This document shows, piece after piece, positions 8,125 to 17,565 of a stretch of 64,000 bases of DNA. The stretch is from Candidatus Avedoeria danica (GTDB taxonomy: Bacteria; Chloroflexota; Anaerolineae; Epilineales; Epilineaceae). The notes under the pieces were generated by a model, which worked only from the letters and a program-made list of their open reading frames with translations, was not told the origin of the DNA and did no database searches. The number at the start of each line of letters is the position of its first letter. The first letter of the stretch is position 1. A program made the position numbers and the translations under genes. The DNA lies in NCBI GenBank assembly GCA_016703025.1, contig JADJCV010000004.1, positions 620,001 through 684,000 on the forward strand, read 5' to 3'.

Positions 8125-10846
8125 ATGGCCAACCTGAACGATCGACTGCCCGACAATTCGTTCGCCCCGCCGCCGCCGCTGCGGCGTGCCGTCCCCCGTC
8201 CGGCACTCGTGGCGCGGATCGAGGCGGCGCTGGACGGCGGTCTCGTGCTCGTCAGCGCACCGGCAGGCTCAGGTAAGACGACGGCGCTCGCCGAGTGGGC
8301 CGCAGCGAGCCGCCGCGCGGTGGCTTGGCTGGCCGTCGGTCCGCGCGACCACGATCCATTGCAGTTTGCGACACATCTCGCTGCCGCCGTCCGACCGCTC
8401 GCACCCGGCGCTGTGGACGCCGTGCTTCCGACCGCCCTGCGCAGCGCGGGGTCGGTCGGCGCGCGCGCCTCCGATGCCATCCTCCCGGTCGCTCACGCGC
8501 TGGCCGGGGCGTTGTTCGAGGCCGAACGATCGTCCGTGATCGTGCTGGACGACGTGCATGAACTAACCGATGCCGCGCACTGGGCGGGCATCGAAGCCTT
8601 CGTCGCCGAACGCCCGCCGGCGATCACCCTCATCCTGGCGGCGCGCAGCGACCCGCCGCTGCCCCTGGCGCGGTGGCGGCTCGCCGGTGCGCTCGCCGAA
8701 GTCCGTGAGGCGGACCTGCGTCTCGACCGCGACGTGCTGACCGCCGTCGTTGCCAAGGTGGCCGGCGTCGCGCTGACCGGCGCTCAGGCCGCGGTGCTCG
8801 AGGCGCGCACCGAGGGGTGGGCGGCGGGCGTGCAGGCCGCGGCGCTGGCGCTGCAGGGACAGCCGGACGTTGCCGCGGCCGTCGCGCGTTTCGCCGGCGA
8901 CCACCGCTTCATCCTCGATTATCTGGATGCCGAGGTCATCGACCGCCAGCCGCCGGTCGTCCTTGCGTTCCTGCTGGACGTGGCGATCCTCGACCGCATG
9001 AGCCCGACGCTGTGCGATGCGGTGCGCGCCGTGCCGCCCGGCGAGAGCGCATCGTGGCTCGATCGCCTGGTCCGCCAAGACCTGTTCCTGCAGCCGCTCG
9101 ACGACGCCGGTGGCTGGTACCGCTTCCATCGCCTCTTCGCCGACCGCCTGCGCCACCGGCTCGAGCGCACCGCGCCGGACCGCGCCGCCGTCCTCCACCA
9201 GCGCGCCGCCGCCTGGTTCGCAGCCAACGATGACTTCGACGAAGCCATTGCCCACGCGCTGCAGTCCGACGCGGCGCTCGCGGCCGACCTCATTGGCCAG
9301 GCAGCCCCCGGTCGGCTGACGGGCCGGCAGGCGGCGACGGTCCTCGGTTGGTTGCGCGCCCTGCCCGACGGCACGTTGCGCGCAGATCCGAGGCTCATGG
9401 TCGCGATGGCCTGGGCGTTGTTCGCCGCCGAGTCGCGCGCGACGGCCGAGCCGTGGCTTGGCGATGCGGAGGCGGCGCTCGCGTCCACCGGCGGTGCGGC
9501 CGACGATGCGTCGCCGGCCGCGCACGCCGAGGCGCTCGGCGCAGCCGCCGCCCTGCGCGCCCAGATGGCCAGCTGGGACGGCGATGTCGACGCCGCGCTT
9601 CGCCACAGCGCGGTGGCGCTCGAAACCCTCGGCCCGGGCTCGATCTGGCGCGCCGACGTCGCCCTGGCGGTGGGCGCGGCGCATCACCTGCGCGGCGACG
9701 TGCCGGCGGCGATCGACACGTTTCGTGCGGCGGTCGTCGACGCCGAAGCCGCGGGCCGGGCGGAAGCCGCCATCTTCGCGCGGGCCATGCTGGCCGAGTC
9801 GCTCTTCCTGGCCGGCCGCCTGACCGATGCGGCAACGGTCGCGGATCAGGCGTTGGCGCGTGCCGAATCCGTTGGCGGCACCGGCTGGCCGGCGACGGCC
9901 CGCGCCGGCGTCGTTCTCGGCCACATCCATCTCGAGCGGAACGACCTCGTCGCAGCTGCCGCCGCGGCTGAACAGACGATCGCCGCCGGTCGACGCGCCT
10001 CGACGCGCGTCCTGACCTTCACCGGCCTCCTCCTGCGCGCCGACGTCCGCGCGGCGACAGGTGACCACGCCGGTGCGATCGAGGCAGTGGACGAGGCCGC
10101 TGAGGTGGCCAAGGAGCCGGCTCTCCTGGCGGACCTGGCGCAGTTCCGCGCTGAGCTCGAACTCGACGCCGGCCGACCGGCCGCCGCCATCGCCCCTTGA
10201 GCGGGCGCGCGACGCAGCGGCCCGTGATCCCGGCGCAGAGCCGCCCAGCCTCTCGGCCGCGATGCTCAGCGCAGCCGTGTTGCTGCTTCAAGGGCGCCCC
10301 GCCGAGGCCGACGCGATCATCGCGCCGCGCGTCGCCGAATGCCAAGCCACCGGGAACGGGCTCGCCGCTACCCGGTTGCGCGTACTCCTGGCGCTCATCC
10401 GCTCAGCGCGGAGCCGACTGGACAGTGCGCGCGTGCTCCTCGCCGCTGCCCTCGACGACGCGGAGCGCGACGGCTATGTGCGGTCGTTCGCCATCGGCGG
10501 GCCGTCGATGCGGAGGTTGCTCCAAAGCGTCGTGACCGTGGGCGGGTTGCAGGCGCCGACGGCACAGCGGATTCTTGCGGCGCTCGCTTCAGGGGCGCCG
10601 GGCGGCTCATCAGGTCAGTCCATGCCGCCCGAGCCGCGGGCCGGCGCCGCGTTCGGGCTCTCGGCGCGTGAACGGGAGGTCCTTGGCCTCGTGTCCGACG
10701 GGCTCACGAACCAGGAGATCGCCGAGCGGCTCGTGATCTCGGTCGCCACCGTGAAGCGGCACCTGACGAACGTCTACGGCAAGCTGGGGGCGGATGGTCG
10801 GACGCGGGCGGTGGCGGTGGCGCGGGGGCGGGGGATGTTGGGGTGA
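8125..10846 (+). CDS. MalT-like LuxR-family ATP-dependent regulator (one frameshift)
   Basis: A STAND-type transcriptional regulator of about 900 residues. The N-terminal ATPase has Walker A SAPAGSGKTT (about residue 45) and a Walker B-like VIVLDDVHEL, followed by a TPR-like helical region. The C-terminal LuxR helix-turn-helix reads LSAREREVLGLVSDGLTNQE and continues to TVKRHLTNVYGKLGADGR (about 10650-10810). MalT-family proteins bind an inducer and ATP, then activate transcription. The frame breaks at a run of four C near 10194-10197: the first frame stops at 10198-10200, and shifting by one base continues ALERARDAAARDP in the next. Removing one C would restore one protein, so this is an assembly indel or a recent mutation. 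Start 8125 was chosen as the first Met before the domain; no clear ribosome site. Confidence 0.8.
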
Positions 10847-10915
10847 GGGGGGACGGTGGGGAAACGGGGGGGGGTAGGCTCTCCCTCTATCCGTCAGCGC
10901 CTGCGGCGCTGCCAC

Positions 10916-10941
10916 CTTTCTCCCGCGGGGGCGGGAGAAAG
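10916..10941. terminator. GC-rich inverted repeat after the LuxR gene
   Basis: An 11-bp perfect stem CTTTCTCCCGC/GCGGGAGAAAG encloses a GGGG loop, about 70 bp after the regulator's stop. It could end transcription, but there is no T-tract, so a REP-like repeat is equally possible. Confidence 0.35.
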
Positions 10942-11021
10942 GGTCCTGCCTTGGCCGAGGGGAGTGGTGATGGCGGGTCACCGACCGCGCGTGCGCCTGT
11001 TGACTTGGTTGGGAGGAAGAT

Positions 11022-11264
11022 GTGGAACGGCAAAGGAGAGAGGTGACGAACGTTGTGGGCGAGGCCGCCAAGAGCTTGCGGCGACGAGCGACGGTGGCGG
11101 AGCGGATGCTCTGGGAACTGCTGCGCGGTGGGGTGGACAGGCCGCGCGCAGCGCGGCAAGGTGGGAAAGCCCGACCGGCTCCCCGAGCCCCTCGCCGAGC
11201 CAGCCCCAACGTCTCAGTGAGACACGTCCAAGGTCTAAGTGAGATCCGACCCCGATCTCAGTGA
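11022..11264 (+). pseudogene. Remnant of a DUF559 (Vsr-like) nuclease gene
   Basis: The first 30-40 codons read KSLRRRATVAERMLWELLRG, the usual N-terminus of DUF559 proteins, small proteins related to the very-short-patch repair endonuclease fold (family pattern LRR-x-T-x-AE-x-LLW-x-LR). A plausible ribosome site (AGGAGAG) and GTG start (11043) lie inside. After about residue 38 the similarity ends and low-complexity sequence follows, running in frame through the first 22-bp repeats to a stop. The catalytic part is missing, so this is a truncated fragment. Confidence 0.55.
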
Positions 11265-11289
11265 GACACAACCCCGTTCTCACTGAGAC
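11211..11289. repeat. Four palindromic 13-mers at exact 22-bp spacing
   Basis: Copies start at 11211, 11233, 11255 and 11277. The core is GTCTCAGTGAGAC or close variants (GTCTAAGTGAGAT, ATCTCAGTGAGAC, TTCTCACTGAGAC), each nearly self-complementary. The 9-bp spacers are less conserved. The period is two helical turns. There are too few copies, and the unit is too short, for a CRISPR array. It lies between the DUF559 remnant and the end of the convergent membrane-protein gene. Confidence 0.8.
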
Positions 11290-11323
11290 CCGCCAGCCAT
11301 CTCACCAACCCCGCCCCGCCCCG

Positions 11324-11812
11324 TCACCCACCATCCTCGCCGCTCGCCCCATCCGACTCGTCCGTCTCCACCCCGCTCGCCCGATCGTGTCGCCGTGTGA
11401 TCCGCCGCGCCACGAACCACGCGGCACCGCCGCCGAGGGCACCCGGCAATGCGCCGATGGCCGAGGCCATCGCCAACTCGTCGAACCCACTGCTGATCAT
11501 CAAGGCCAACCCGACTGCCAGCGCACCGATGGACATCGACGCGAACAGGCCGGTCGGCTCCAGCAATCGCCGACCCACGAGGACGCCGACGACCGACCCC
11601 AGTGCGGCGCCGATGGGCACGGTCAACCATCCGACATAGACCAGTCCAAGGAGTCCAAAGAGGACAAACTCGTACAGGTCGGCGGCGGTCCATGCGTGGT
11701 CTGCGCCGCCGACATAAGGCACCACGAACCCGGCAGTGAACGTCGCCACCACCGCCGCCACCGCCCCGCACACCGCGCCGACTGCCGCGTCACCACGACG
11801 GGTTGTCGTCAT
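11324..11812 (-). CDS. Small integral membrane protein, unknown function
   Basis: A 162-residue protein. The ATG at 11812 has a GAGGAGG ribosome site about 10 bases upstream. Four hydrophobic segments rich in Gly/Ala/Val span roughly residues 9-35, 43-77, 84-105 and 108-130, so a four-helix membrane protein is likely. The tail (TRRHDRASGVETDESDGASG) is hydrophilic. No family motif is recognised. It is transcribed divergently from the pyruvate dehydrogenase genes. A much longer open frame in the same phase extends upstream antisense to the E1 gene, but only this part has its own ribosome site and sensible composition. Confidence 0.65.
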   Translation of the reverse strand: MTTTRRGDAAVGAVCGAVAAVVATFTAGFVVPYVGGADHAWTAADLYEFVLFGLLGLVYVGWLTVPIGAALGSVVGVLVGRRLLEPTGLFASMSIGALAVGLALMISSGFDELAMASAIGALPGALGGGAAWFVARRITRRHDRASGVETDESDGASGEDGG

Positions 11813-11844
11813 CGTCTCGTTGCCTCCTCGCACGTCGCCCCCAC

Positions 11845-11850
11845 TATAGT
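11845..11850. promoter_or_regulatory. Possible -10 element in divergent intergenic region
   Basis: The sequence CACTATAGTG contains TATAGT, one mismatch from the -10 consensus, and is palindromic. It is one of the few AT-rich spots between the divergent membrane-protein and pyruvate dehydrogenase genes. No convincing -35 was found. Confidence 0.25.
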
Positions 11851-11995
11851 GCAATGCAAGGTAGCTACCAACCCGCCCCCCTCTTGACCCTCCCCCCACC
11901 GCTCCCCTATCATCGCCCCGCCCGACGTCCCCGTCCGCCGCCCGCCCCGACGTCGCTGCGCCCACCCCGAGCACCCCCGCGCAGGAGACCCGCCC

Positions 11996-14110
11996 ATGGC
12001 GACGACGAAGCCCCCGCGCGCCCCCGCCGCCGCCAAGGCCGCCGCCCCTCGCGCCAACGGCGCCAAGCGCACGCGCGCCGCCGCAGCGGATGCGTCGACG
12101 TCGCCCTCCGCGCCCCCCTCCATCCCCGCCCAACGCGACATGCTCGCCCTCATGCACCTCATCCGCACCTTCGAGGACGCGGCCGCCCGCGAGTACACCC
12201 GCGGCAACGTGGCCGGCTTCCTCCACCTCTACAACGGCTGCGAGGCCTCCGGCGTCGGCGTCCTGTCGGCCGTCCGGCCGGACGACTTCGCGATGGGCAA
12301 CTACCGCGACCACGGGCATGCCCTGGCGCGGGGCGTGCCGGCCAACGCGCTGATGGCGGAGCTGTTCGGCAAGGTCGACGGCGTCTGCAAGGGGCGCGGC
12401 GGGTCGATGCACTTCTTCTCCAAGGAGCACAACTACCTCGGCGGCTGGGCGATCGTCGGCGGGCAGCTGCCGGTCTCCGTCGGGTACCAGTTCGCCACGG
12501 AGTACAAGCGGACGGTGATGAAGGAGGACGTCGACTCGATCGGCGTCTGCTTCCTGGGCGAGGGCTCGACGAACATCGGCTACTTCTACGAGACGATGAA
12601 CTTCGCCAAGCTCTGGCACGTGCCGGTCGTGTTCGTCGTCGAGAACAACCTGTACGCGATGGGCACGCCGCTGGCGTTCCACAGTTCCGTGCACAACATG
12701 GCGGACAAGGGGCGCTCGTTCGGGATCGAGGCCGAGACGTGCGATGGGATGGACGTATTGGCGGTGCACGCGGCGATGTCGGCGGCCGTCGAGCGGGCGC
12801 GCACGACGCGCGAGCCGCAGTTCCTGGAGGTGATGACGTACCGCTATCGGGCGCACTCGATGGCCGATCCCGACCTGTACCGCACGAAGGACGAGATCGA
12901 GAAGTGGCGCAAGCGCGATGCGATTGAGCAACTGAAGCACGCGCTCATCGAAGGTGATCACCTGACCGAGGACGAGTTCGCGGCGATGGTGAAGGTGAAC
13001 GAGAAGACCGTGACGGATGCCGTCGCCTTCGCCACGGCCAGCCCCGAGCCGCCGCTGTCGGATCTCATGGCCTACATCACCGTCCCGCCGCCCGCCGCCG
13101 AGCCCCCGGCCGCCGACGCGCCGACGGCCGACCTGTCGATGAGCGAGGCGCTGAACGCCGCGATCGACCACTGGATGCATAGCACGCCCACGGCCTTCGT
13201 CATGGGCGAGGACATCGACCACTACGGCAGCGCGTACGGTGTGACGCGCGGCCTGCCGGCCAAGTTCGGCCAGGATCGCGTGCGGGACACCCCCATCGCC
13301 GAGGGCGCGATCGGCGGGATCGCCACCGGCGCGGCGATGGGCGGGCTGAAGCCGCTGGCCGAGTTCATGACCGTGAACTTCGCCCTCCTCGCCTCGGACG
13401 CGATCATCAACCATGCCGCAAAAGTGCGCAGCATGTTCGGCGACCAGACGAGCGCGCCCGTCGTCTTCCGGGCGAACGCCGGCGGCACGCGCCTGGGGGC
13501 CACGCACTCGCAGCACTTCGACGCGATGTTCGCCGCCGTCCCGGGCCTGTGCGTCGCCTCCCCGGCCACGCCGTACGACGCCAAGGGTATGCTGGCGATG
13601 GCGCTCCAAATGGAGGACCCGGTGTTCTTCAACGAGCACCAGCTCCTCTACCGCGCCAAAGGCAAGGTGCCCACCGGCCACTACACGCTGCCCGTCGGTA
13701 AGGCGCACGTCGAGCGCGTCGGGGCGGCCGGCGGGCTGACGCTCGTCGGGTACTCGCGTGGCCTCATCATCGCCCTCGAAGCGGCCGAGCGGCTGGCCAA
13801 GGAGTTCGGGCTCGAGGCCGAGGTGATCAACCTGCGCTGGCTGCGGCCGCTGGATCACGAAACGATCGTCGAGAGCGTCAAGAAGACGAACCGGGTATGC
13901 ATCGTCGAGGAGCCGTGGCAGAGCTACGGTATCGGCGCCGAAGTGGCGGCACGCGTCCAGCAGCATGCGTTCGACTTCCTCGACGCGCCGATCGTCCGCG
14001 TCGGTGGTGCCGAGGCGCCGATGCCCTACGCCGCCAACCTCGAGCGCGCCGCGTGGCCCTCGGCGGAGGGCGTCCTCGCGGCGCTCAAAGCCAACGGCAT
14101 CGTCCGCTAG
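11996..14110 (+). CDS. Pyruvate/2-oxoacid dehydrogenase E1, alpha-beta fusion
   Basis: A 704-residue cytoplasmic enzyme of the 2-oxoacid dehydrogenase complex: thiamine-diphosphate-dependent decarboxylation of pyruvate (or a related 2-oxoacid) and transfer to lipoyl-E2. Residues about 45-360 are E1 alpha, with KGRGGSMHFF, the ThDP-binding stretch GEGSTNIGYFYETMNFAKLW (about 185-205) and ENNLYAMGT. After a Pro/Ala linker (about 361-376), residues 377-704 are E1 beta (MGEDIDHYG, RDTPIAEGAIGGIATGAAMG, EEPWQSYGIGAEVA). In most bacteria these are two genes; here they are one polypeptide. The ATG at 11996 follows GGAGA. It leads a same-strand cluster with E2 and E3. Pyruvate is the most likely substrate, but a branched-chain 2-oxoacid cannot be excluded. 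Confidence 0.92.
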   Translation: MATTKPPRAPAAAKAAAPRANGAKRTRAAAADASTSPSAPPSIPAQRDMLALMHLIRTFEDAAAREYTRGNVAGFLHLYNGCEASGVGVLSAVRPDDFAMGNYRDHGHALARGVPANALMAELFGKVDGVCKGRGGSMHFFSKEHNYLGGWAIVGGQLPVSVGYQFATEYKRTVMKEDVDSIGVCFLGEGSTNIGYFYETMNFAKLWHVPVVFVVENNLYAMGTPLAFHSSVHNMADKGRSFGIEAETCDGMDVLAVHAAMSAAVERARTTREPQFLEVMTYRYRAHSMADPDLYRTKDEIEKWRKRDAIEQLKHALIEGDHLTEDEFAAMVKVNEKTVTDAVAFATASPEPPLSDLMAYITVPPPAAEPPAADAPTADLSMSEALNAAIDHWMHSTPTAFVMGEDIDHYGSAYGVTRGLPAKFGQDRVRDTPIAEGAIGGIATGAAMGGLKPLAEFMTVNFALLASDAIINHAAKVRSMFGDQTSAPVVFRANAGGTRLGATHSQHFDAMFAAVPGLCVASPATPYDAKGMLAMALQMEDPVFFNEHQLLYRAKGKVPTGHYTLPVGKAHVERVGAAGGLTLVGYSRGLIIALEAAERLAKEFGLEAEVINLRWLRPLDHETIVESVKKTNRVCIVEEPWQSYGIGAEVAARVQQHAFDFLDAPIVRVGGAEAPMPYAANLERAAWPSAEGVLAALKANGIVR

Positions 14111-14134
14111 CCTGAGCAGGGCAAGGAGCCGCCG

Positions 14135-15529
14135 GTGGCCGCTGAAGTGACAATGCCCAAGATGGGCTACGACATGACCGAAGGCACGGTCCTCAAGTGG
14201 CTCAAAGCCGAAGGGGACGCCGTGGCCAAGGGCGATATCCTGGCGGAGATCGAGACTGGCAAGGTCACGATCGAGATGGAGTCCTTCGACGAGGGCGTCC
14301 TGCGCAAGATCGTCGTCGCCGAAGGCGCCACGGTGCCCGTCGGGCAGGTGATCGCGATCATCGCCGGCGCCGACGAGACGATCGACGTGCCCGCGGCGCC
14401 TGCACCGACGACCGGCGCTGCGCCGCCCGAGGCCGCGCCCGTGGAGACATTGACGACCGCCCCGTCGCCAACGGCTCCGCCGCCTGCGGCCGCCCCGACG
14501 CCTTCGGCCGGCCCGACGACGACCGCTCCCGCGTCACCCCCCCCCGCGTCGCCATTGCCGGCGACCAACGGTGTCGCGGCGCAACCGCTGCGGACGCCCG
14601 CCGCCGCCACGCCTTCCGCCGCACCGCCCGCCGACGGCCGCCTCCGCGCCTCCCCTCTCGCCCGCCGCATCGCCGCCGACCGCAACGTCGACCTCCATGC
14701 GGTGGCCGGCAGCGGACCGGGCGGCCGGATCACGCGCGACGACGTGCTGAGCGTCGCAGCGGCGCCGGCGACGGCGGTCGCCACAGGTGTCGCCGCCGCA
14801 GCAGCCGCTCGACCCGCCGCACCCGCCCCGATGCCCGCCGGCGAGCGCGAGGCCCTGTCGCGCATTCGAACGATGATCGCCCAGCGCCTCTCCCAGAGCT
14901 GGCAGGCCGCGCCGCACATCTTCGTCACGATGGCCATCGAGATGGACGCCGCCCTCGCGCTGCGTGCGCAAGTGAACGAGGCGCTCGCCGCGACGGGCGG
15001 CGGCAAGGTCAGCGTGAACGACATCGTCGTGAAGGCATGCGGCAGGGCGCTGCGGGCGCACCCGCTCTTGAACGTCAGCTGGGACGATGGGGCGCGGATC
15101 CGCCACGACCGCATCCACATCGGCGTCGCGGTGTCGCTCGACGACGGCCTGATCACGGTCGTCGCACCGGACGTCGACGTTCGGCCGCTCGGCGAGATCG
15201 GCGCCGACATCGCCGGCAAGGCGCAGCGGGCGCGCGAGGGGAAGCTGACGGCGGACGACATGGCCACGGCCAGCACGTTCACCGTCACCAACCTCGGCAT
15301 GTTCGGCGTCGAGAGCTTCACCGCCATCATCAACCCACCCGAGGCGTGTATCCTGGCGGTCGGCGCCGCCGTGCCGTCGGCGGTCGTCGTGGACGGTGCG
15401 ATCGTCGTTCGATCGGTGATGAAGGTCACGCTCTCGGCCGACCACCGCGTCGTGGACGGCGCTTCGGCGGCGGCGTTCCTGGTCACGCTCAAGCAACTCC
15501 TCGAGCACCCGCTCGGGATGCTCGTCTAG
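14135..15529 (+). CDS. pdhC: Dihydrolipoamide acyltransferase E2
   Basis: A 464-residue E2 core of the 2-oxoacid dehydrogenase complex, transferring the acyl group from lipoyl to CoA. The GTG start at 14135 is preceded by AAGGAG. It has one N-terminal lipoyl domain with the lipoylated lysine in ETGKVTIEME (Lys43). A long Ala/Pro/Thr swinging linker (about 88-165) follows. The peripheral-subunit-binding domain lies at about 169-205 (SPLARRIAADRNVDLHAVAG) and a second Ala-rich linker after it. The catalytic domain has the active-site DHRVVDG (His437) near the C-terminus. It starts 24 bp after E1 and ends 14 bp before E3. Substrate specificity follows the E1. Confidence 0.93.
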   Translation: MAAEVTMPKMGYDMTEGTVLKWLKAEGDAVAKGDILAEIETGKVTIEMESFDEGVLRKIVVAEGATVPVGQVIAIIAGADETIDVPAAPAPTTGAAPPEAAPVETLTTAPSPTAPPPAAAPTPSAGPTTTAPASPPPASPLPATNGVAAQPLRTPAAATPSAAPPADGRLRASPLARRIAADRNVDLHAVAGSGPGGRITRDDVLSVAAAPATAVATGVAAAAAARPAAPAPMPAGEREALSRIRTMIAQRLSQSWQAAPHIFVTMAIEMDAALALRAQVNEALAATGGGKVSVNDIVVKACGRALRAHPLLNVSWDDGARIRHDRIHIGVAVSLDDGLITVVAPDVDVRPLGEIGADIAGKAQRAREGKLTADDMATASTFTVTNLGMFGVESFTAIINPPEACILAVGAAVPSAVVVDGAIVVRSVMKVTLSADHRVVDGASAAAFLVTLKQLLEHPLGMLV

Positions 15530-15543
15530 CACCGGAGGCATTT

Positions 15544-17004
15544 GTGGCCGATTCGAAAGTGGCCGATTCGAAAGCAGCGGACGGGGCCGGTTCGGCCGCC
15601 GCGGCGAAGTCGTACGACGTCGCGATCATCGGCGCCGGGCCGGGCGGCTACGTGGCGGGCATCCGCGCCGGCCAGCTCGGGCTGAAGGCGGTCGTCATCG
15701 ACCGTGACCCGAACCTCGGCGGCGTTTGCCTGAACTGGGGTTGCATCCCCACGAAGGCGCTGATCAAGAACGCCGAGATGGTCCACTTCGTCCAGGACAA
15801 GGCCGAGAGCTTCGGCATCGGCGTCCAGGGCGTGACGCTGGACTGGGCGAAGGCGGTCGACCGCTCGCGCGGCGTCGTGAAGCGGATGAACCGGGGCGTC
15901 GAGGGGCTGCTGCGCAAGGCGGGCACGGACGTCGTCATCGGCAGCGCCAGCGTGCGCGACGCGAACACCGTCGTCGTCGCGGGCGACGCGGGCGAGATCG
16001 TGATCACGGCGAAGAGCCTCATCATCGCCACCGGCTCGCGCTCCCGCTTGCTGCCTGGGATGACGGCCGACGGGGAGCGGATCATCACGAGCCGCCACGC
16101 GGTGAAGCTGGGCGAAGTGCCCAAGCGCCTGCTCGTCATGGGCGCCGGCGCGGTCGGGATGGAGTTCGCCTACGTCTACCACGCCTACGGCGCCGACGTC
16201 ACGGTCATCGAGATGCTGGACCGCGTCCTGCCGCTCGAGGACGCCGAGGCGTCCGAGCTCGTGGCGAAGCACTTCAGCAAGAGCGGCATCCGGATCAAGA
16301 CCGCGACCAAGGTCGAGAACGTCGAGGTCACGGCCGACGGCGTGCGGCTGACGGTCACGCCCGTCGCCGGCGGCGACAGCGAGGTCCTCGAGGGCGACAA
16401 GGTCCTCGTGGCGATCGGCCGGGCGCCGAACACGGACAACCTCGGTCTCGAAGCCGTCGGCGTCGCGCTCGAGCGCGGCTTCGTGAAGGTCGACGACCAG
16501 CTGCGCACGTCGGTGCCCAACATCTACGCGATCGGCGATGTCGCCGGGCCGCCGATGCTGGCGCACAAGGCCAGCCACGAAGGCGTCCAGGTCATGGAGA
16601 TGCTCGCCGGCCTCGCGACGCATTCGATCGACGCCTCGTTCATCCCGAACTGCACGTACTGCCAGCCGCAGGTCGCGTCCATCGGCCTGACCGAGGCCAA
16701 GGCGCGCGAGGCGGGGCTGGACATCAAGGTCAGCAAGTTCCCGTTCATCGCCATCGCCAAGGCCGTCGCGATCGCCGAATACGACGGCTGGGTGAAGATC
16801 GTCTCGGACGCGAAGTACGGCGAGATCCTCGGGGCGACGATCGTCGGCCCCGAGGCGACCGAGTTGATCCACGAGCTCGTCCTCGCCCGGTCTGCCGAAC
16901 TGACCGCCGACGACCTCGCCGCCGCCGTCCACGCCCACCCGACGCTGTCCGAGGCGGTGCACGAGGCGGCCCTCGGCGTCGGCGGGCTGCCGCTCCACAT
17001 CTAG
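15544..17004 (+). CDS. lpdA: Dihydrolipoyl dehydrogenase E3
   Basis: A 486-residue FAD/NAD flavoprotein that reoxidises dihydrolipoyl-E2 (and lipoyl-GcvH). It has the FAD-binding GAGPGGYVAGIRAGQLGL, the redox-active disulfide in GGVCLNWGCIPTK (Cys62, Cys67), an NAD-binding GAGAVGMEFAYVYHAYGADV, a second FAD motif NIYAIGDVAGPPMLAHKA, and the C-terminal His-Glu pair in HAHPTLSEAVHEA. The GTG start at 15544 is preceded by GGAGG. The first 30 bases are a perfect 15-bp tandem duplication, so VADSK is repeated and a second in-frame GTG exists at 15559. Confidence 0.95.
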   Translation: MADSKVADSKAADGAGSAAAAKSYDVAIIGAGPGGYVAGIRAGQLGLKAVVIDRDPNLGGVCLNWGCIPTKALIKNAEMVHFVQDKAESFGIGVQGVTLDWAKAVDRSRGVVKRMNRGVEGLLRKAGTDVVIGSASVRDANTVVVAGDAGEIVITAKSLIIATGSRSRLLPGMTADGERIITSRHAVKLGEVPKRLLVMGAGAVGMEFAYVYHAYGADVTVIEMLDRVLPLEDAEASELVAKHFSKSGIRIKTATKVENVEVTADGVRLTVTPVAGGDSEVLEGDKVLVAIGRAPNTDNLGLEAVGVALERGFVKVDDQLRTSVPNIYAIGDVAGPPMLAHKASHEGVQVMEMLAGLATHSIDASFIPNCTYCQPQVASIGLTEAKAREAGLDIKVSKFPFIAIAKAVAIAEYDGWVKIVSDAKYGEILGATIVGPEATELIHELVLARSAELTADDLAAAVHAHPTLSEAVHEAALGVGGLPLHI

Positions 17005-17099
17005 TCCGCCGCGAGCCCGTCGCGGCCGGTTCACCCCGGACCATCATCGACGCGGTCGGCCGTCGACCCGCGCAACACGACACGAGAGAGGCAAGCGAG

Positions 17100-17486
17100 A
17101 TGTCAGTTCCACCCGATCTGCGCTACACCGCCGAGCACGAGTGGGTCCGCGATGCCGCCGACGGCCACGTCGCCATCGGCATCACGGACTTCGCCCAGGA
17201 GCAGCTGGGCGACGTCGTCTACGTTGAGCTGCCCAAGGTCGGTGCCTCGCTGGTGGCGATGCAGCCGTTCGGTGTCGTCGAGAGCGTCAAGGCGGCCAGT
17301 GACCTCTACAGCCCGCTGACCGGCACCGTGGTGGCCATCAACCCCGCCCTGGCCGACACGCCCGAGCTTGTGAACACCGACCCGTACGGCGAGGGCTGGA
17401 TGATCACGCTTGCACCGTCCGCACCGGCCGAACTCGACGGCCTCATGTCCCCCGGGGCGTACGGCGAGCACATCGCCGCCGGTTAG
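17100..17486 (+). CDS. gcvH: GcvH-like lipoyl carrier protein
   Basis: A 128-residue protein of glycine cleavage H family length. It begins DLRYTAEHEWV and carries the lipoyl lysine in VVESVKAASDLYSPLTG (Lys64). NTDPYGEGWMITL follows, all typical of GcvH. The ATG at 17100 has AGAGAGG upstream. GcvH shuttles the methylamine group in glycine cleavage, and in some bacteria also serves as the acceptor from which lipoate is passed to E2 proteins. No gcvP or gcvT is adjacent; it sits 95 bp after E3. A role in lipoate supply to the neighbouring E2 is plausible but inferred from position. Confidence 0.92.
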   Translation: MSVPPDLRYTAEHEWVRDAADGHVAIGITDFAQEQLGDVVYVELPKVGASLVAMQPFGVVESVKAASDLYSPLTGTVVAINPALADTPELVNTDPYGEGWMITLAPSAPAELDGLMSPGAYGEHIAAG

Positions 17487-17565
17487 TGGCGTCCGCCATC
17501 ACCCGTGCCAACTGCGCCTTCCCGACCTCGTGAACCCCCACCCCTCGACGGAGCGACCGCCGCGC

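Noticed and set aside
11211..11289. CRISPR array
   Set aside because: Only four 13-bp palindromic cores with 9-bp spacers and no cas genes; repeat and spacer sizes are far too small.
11324..13966. 880-codon minus-strand open frame across the E1 gene
   Set aside because: It is antisense to a clearly functional E1 and its composition is His/Arg/Val-rich as expected from the complement of high-GC coding DNA. Only its last 162 codons, with their own ribosome site, are a real gene.
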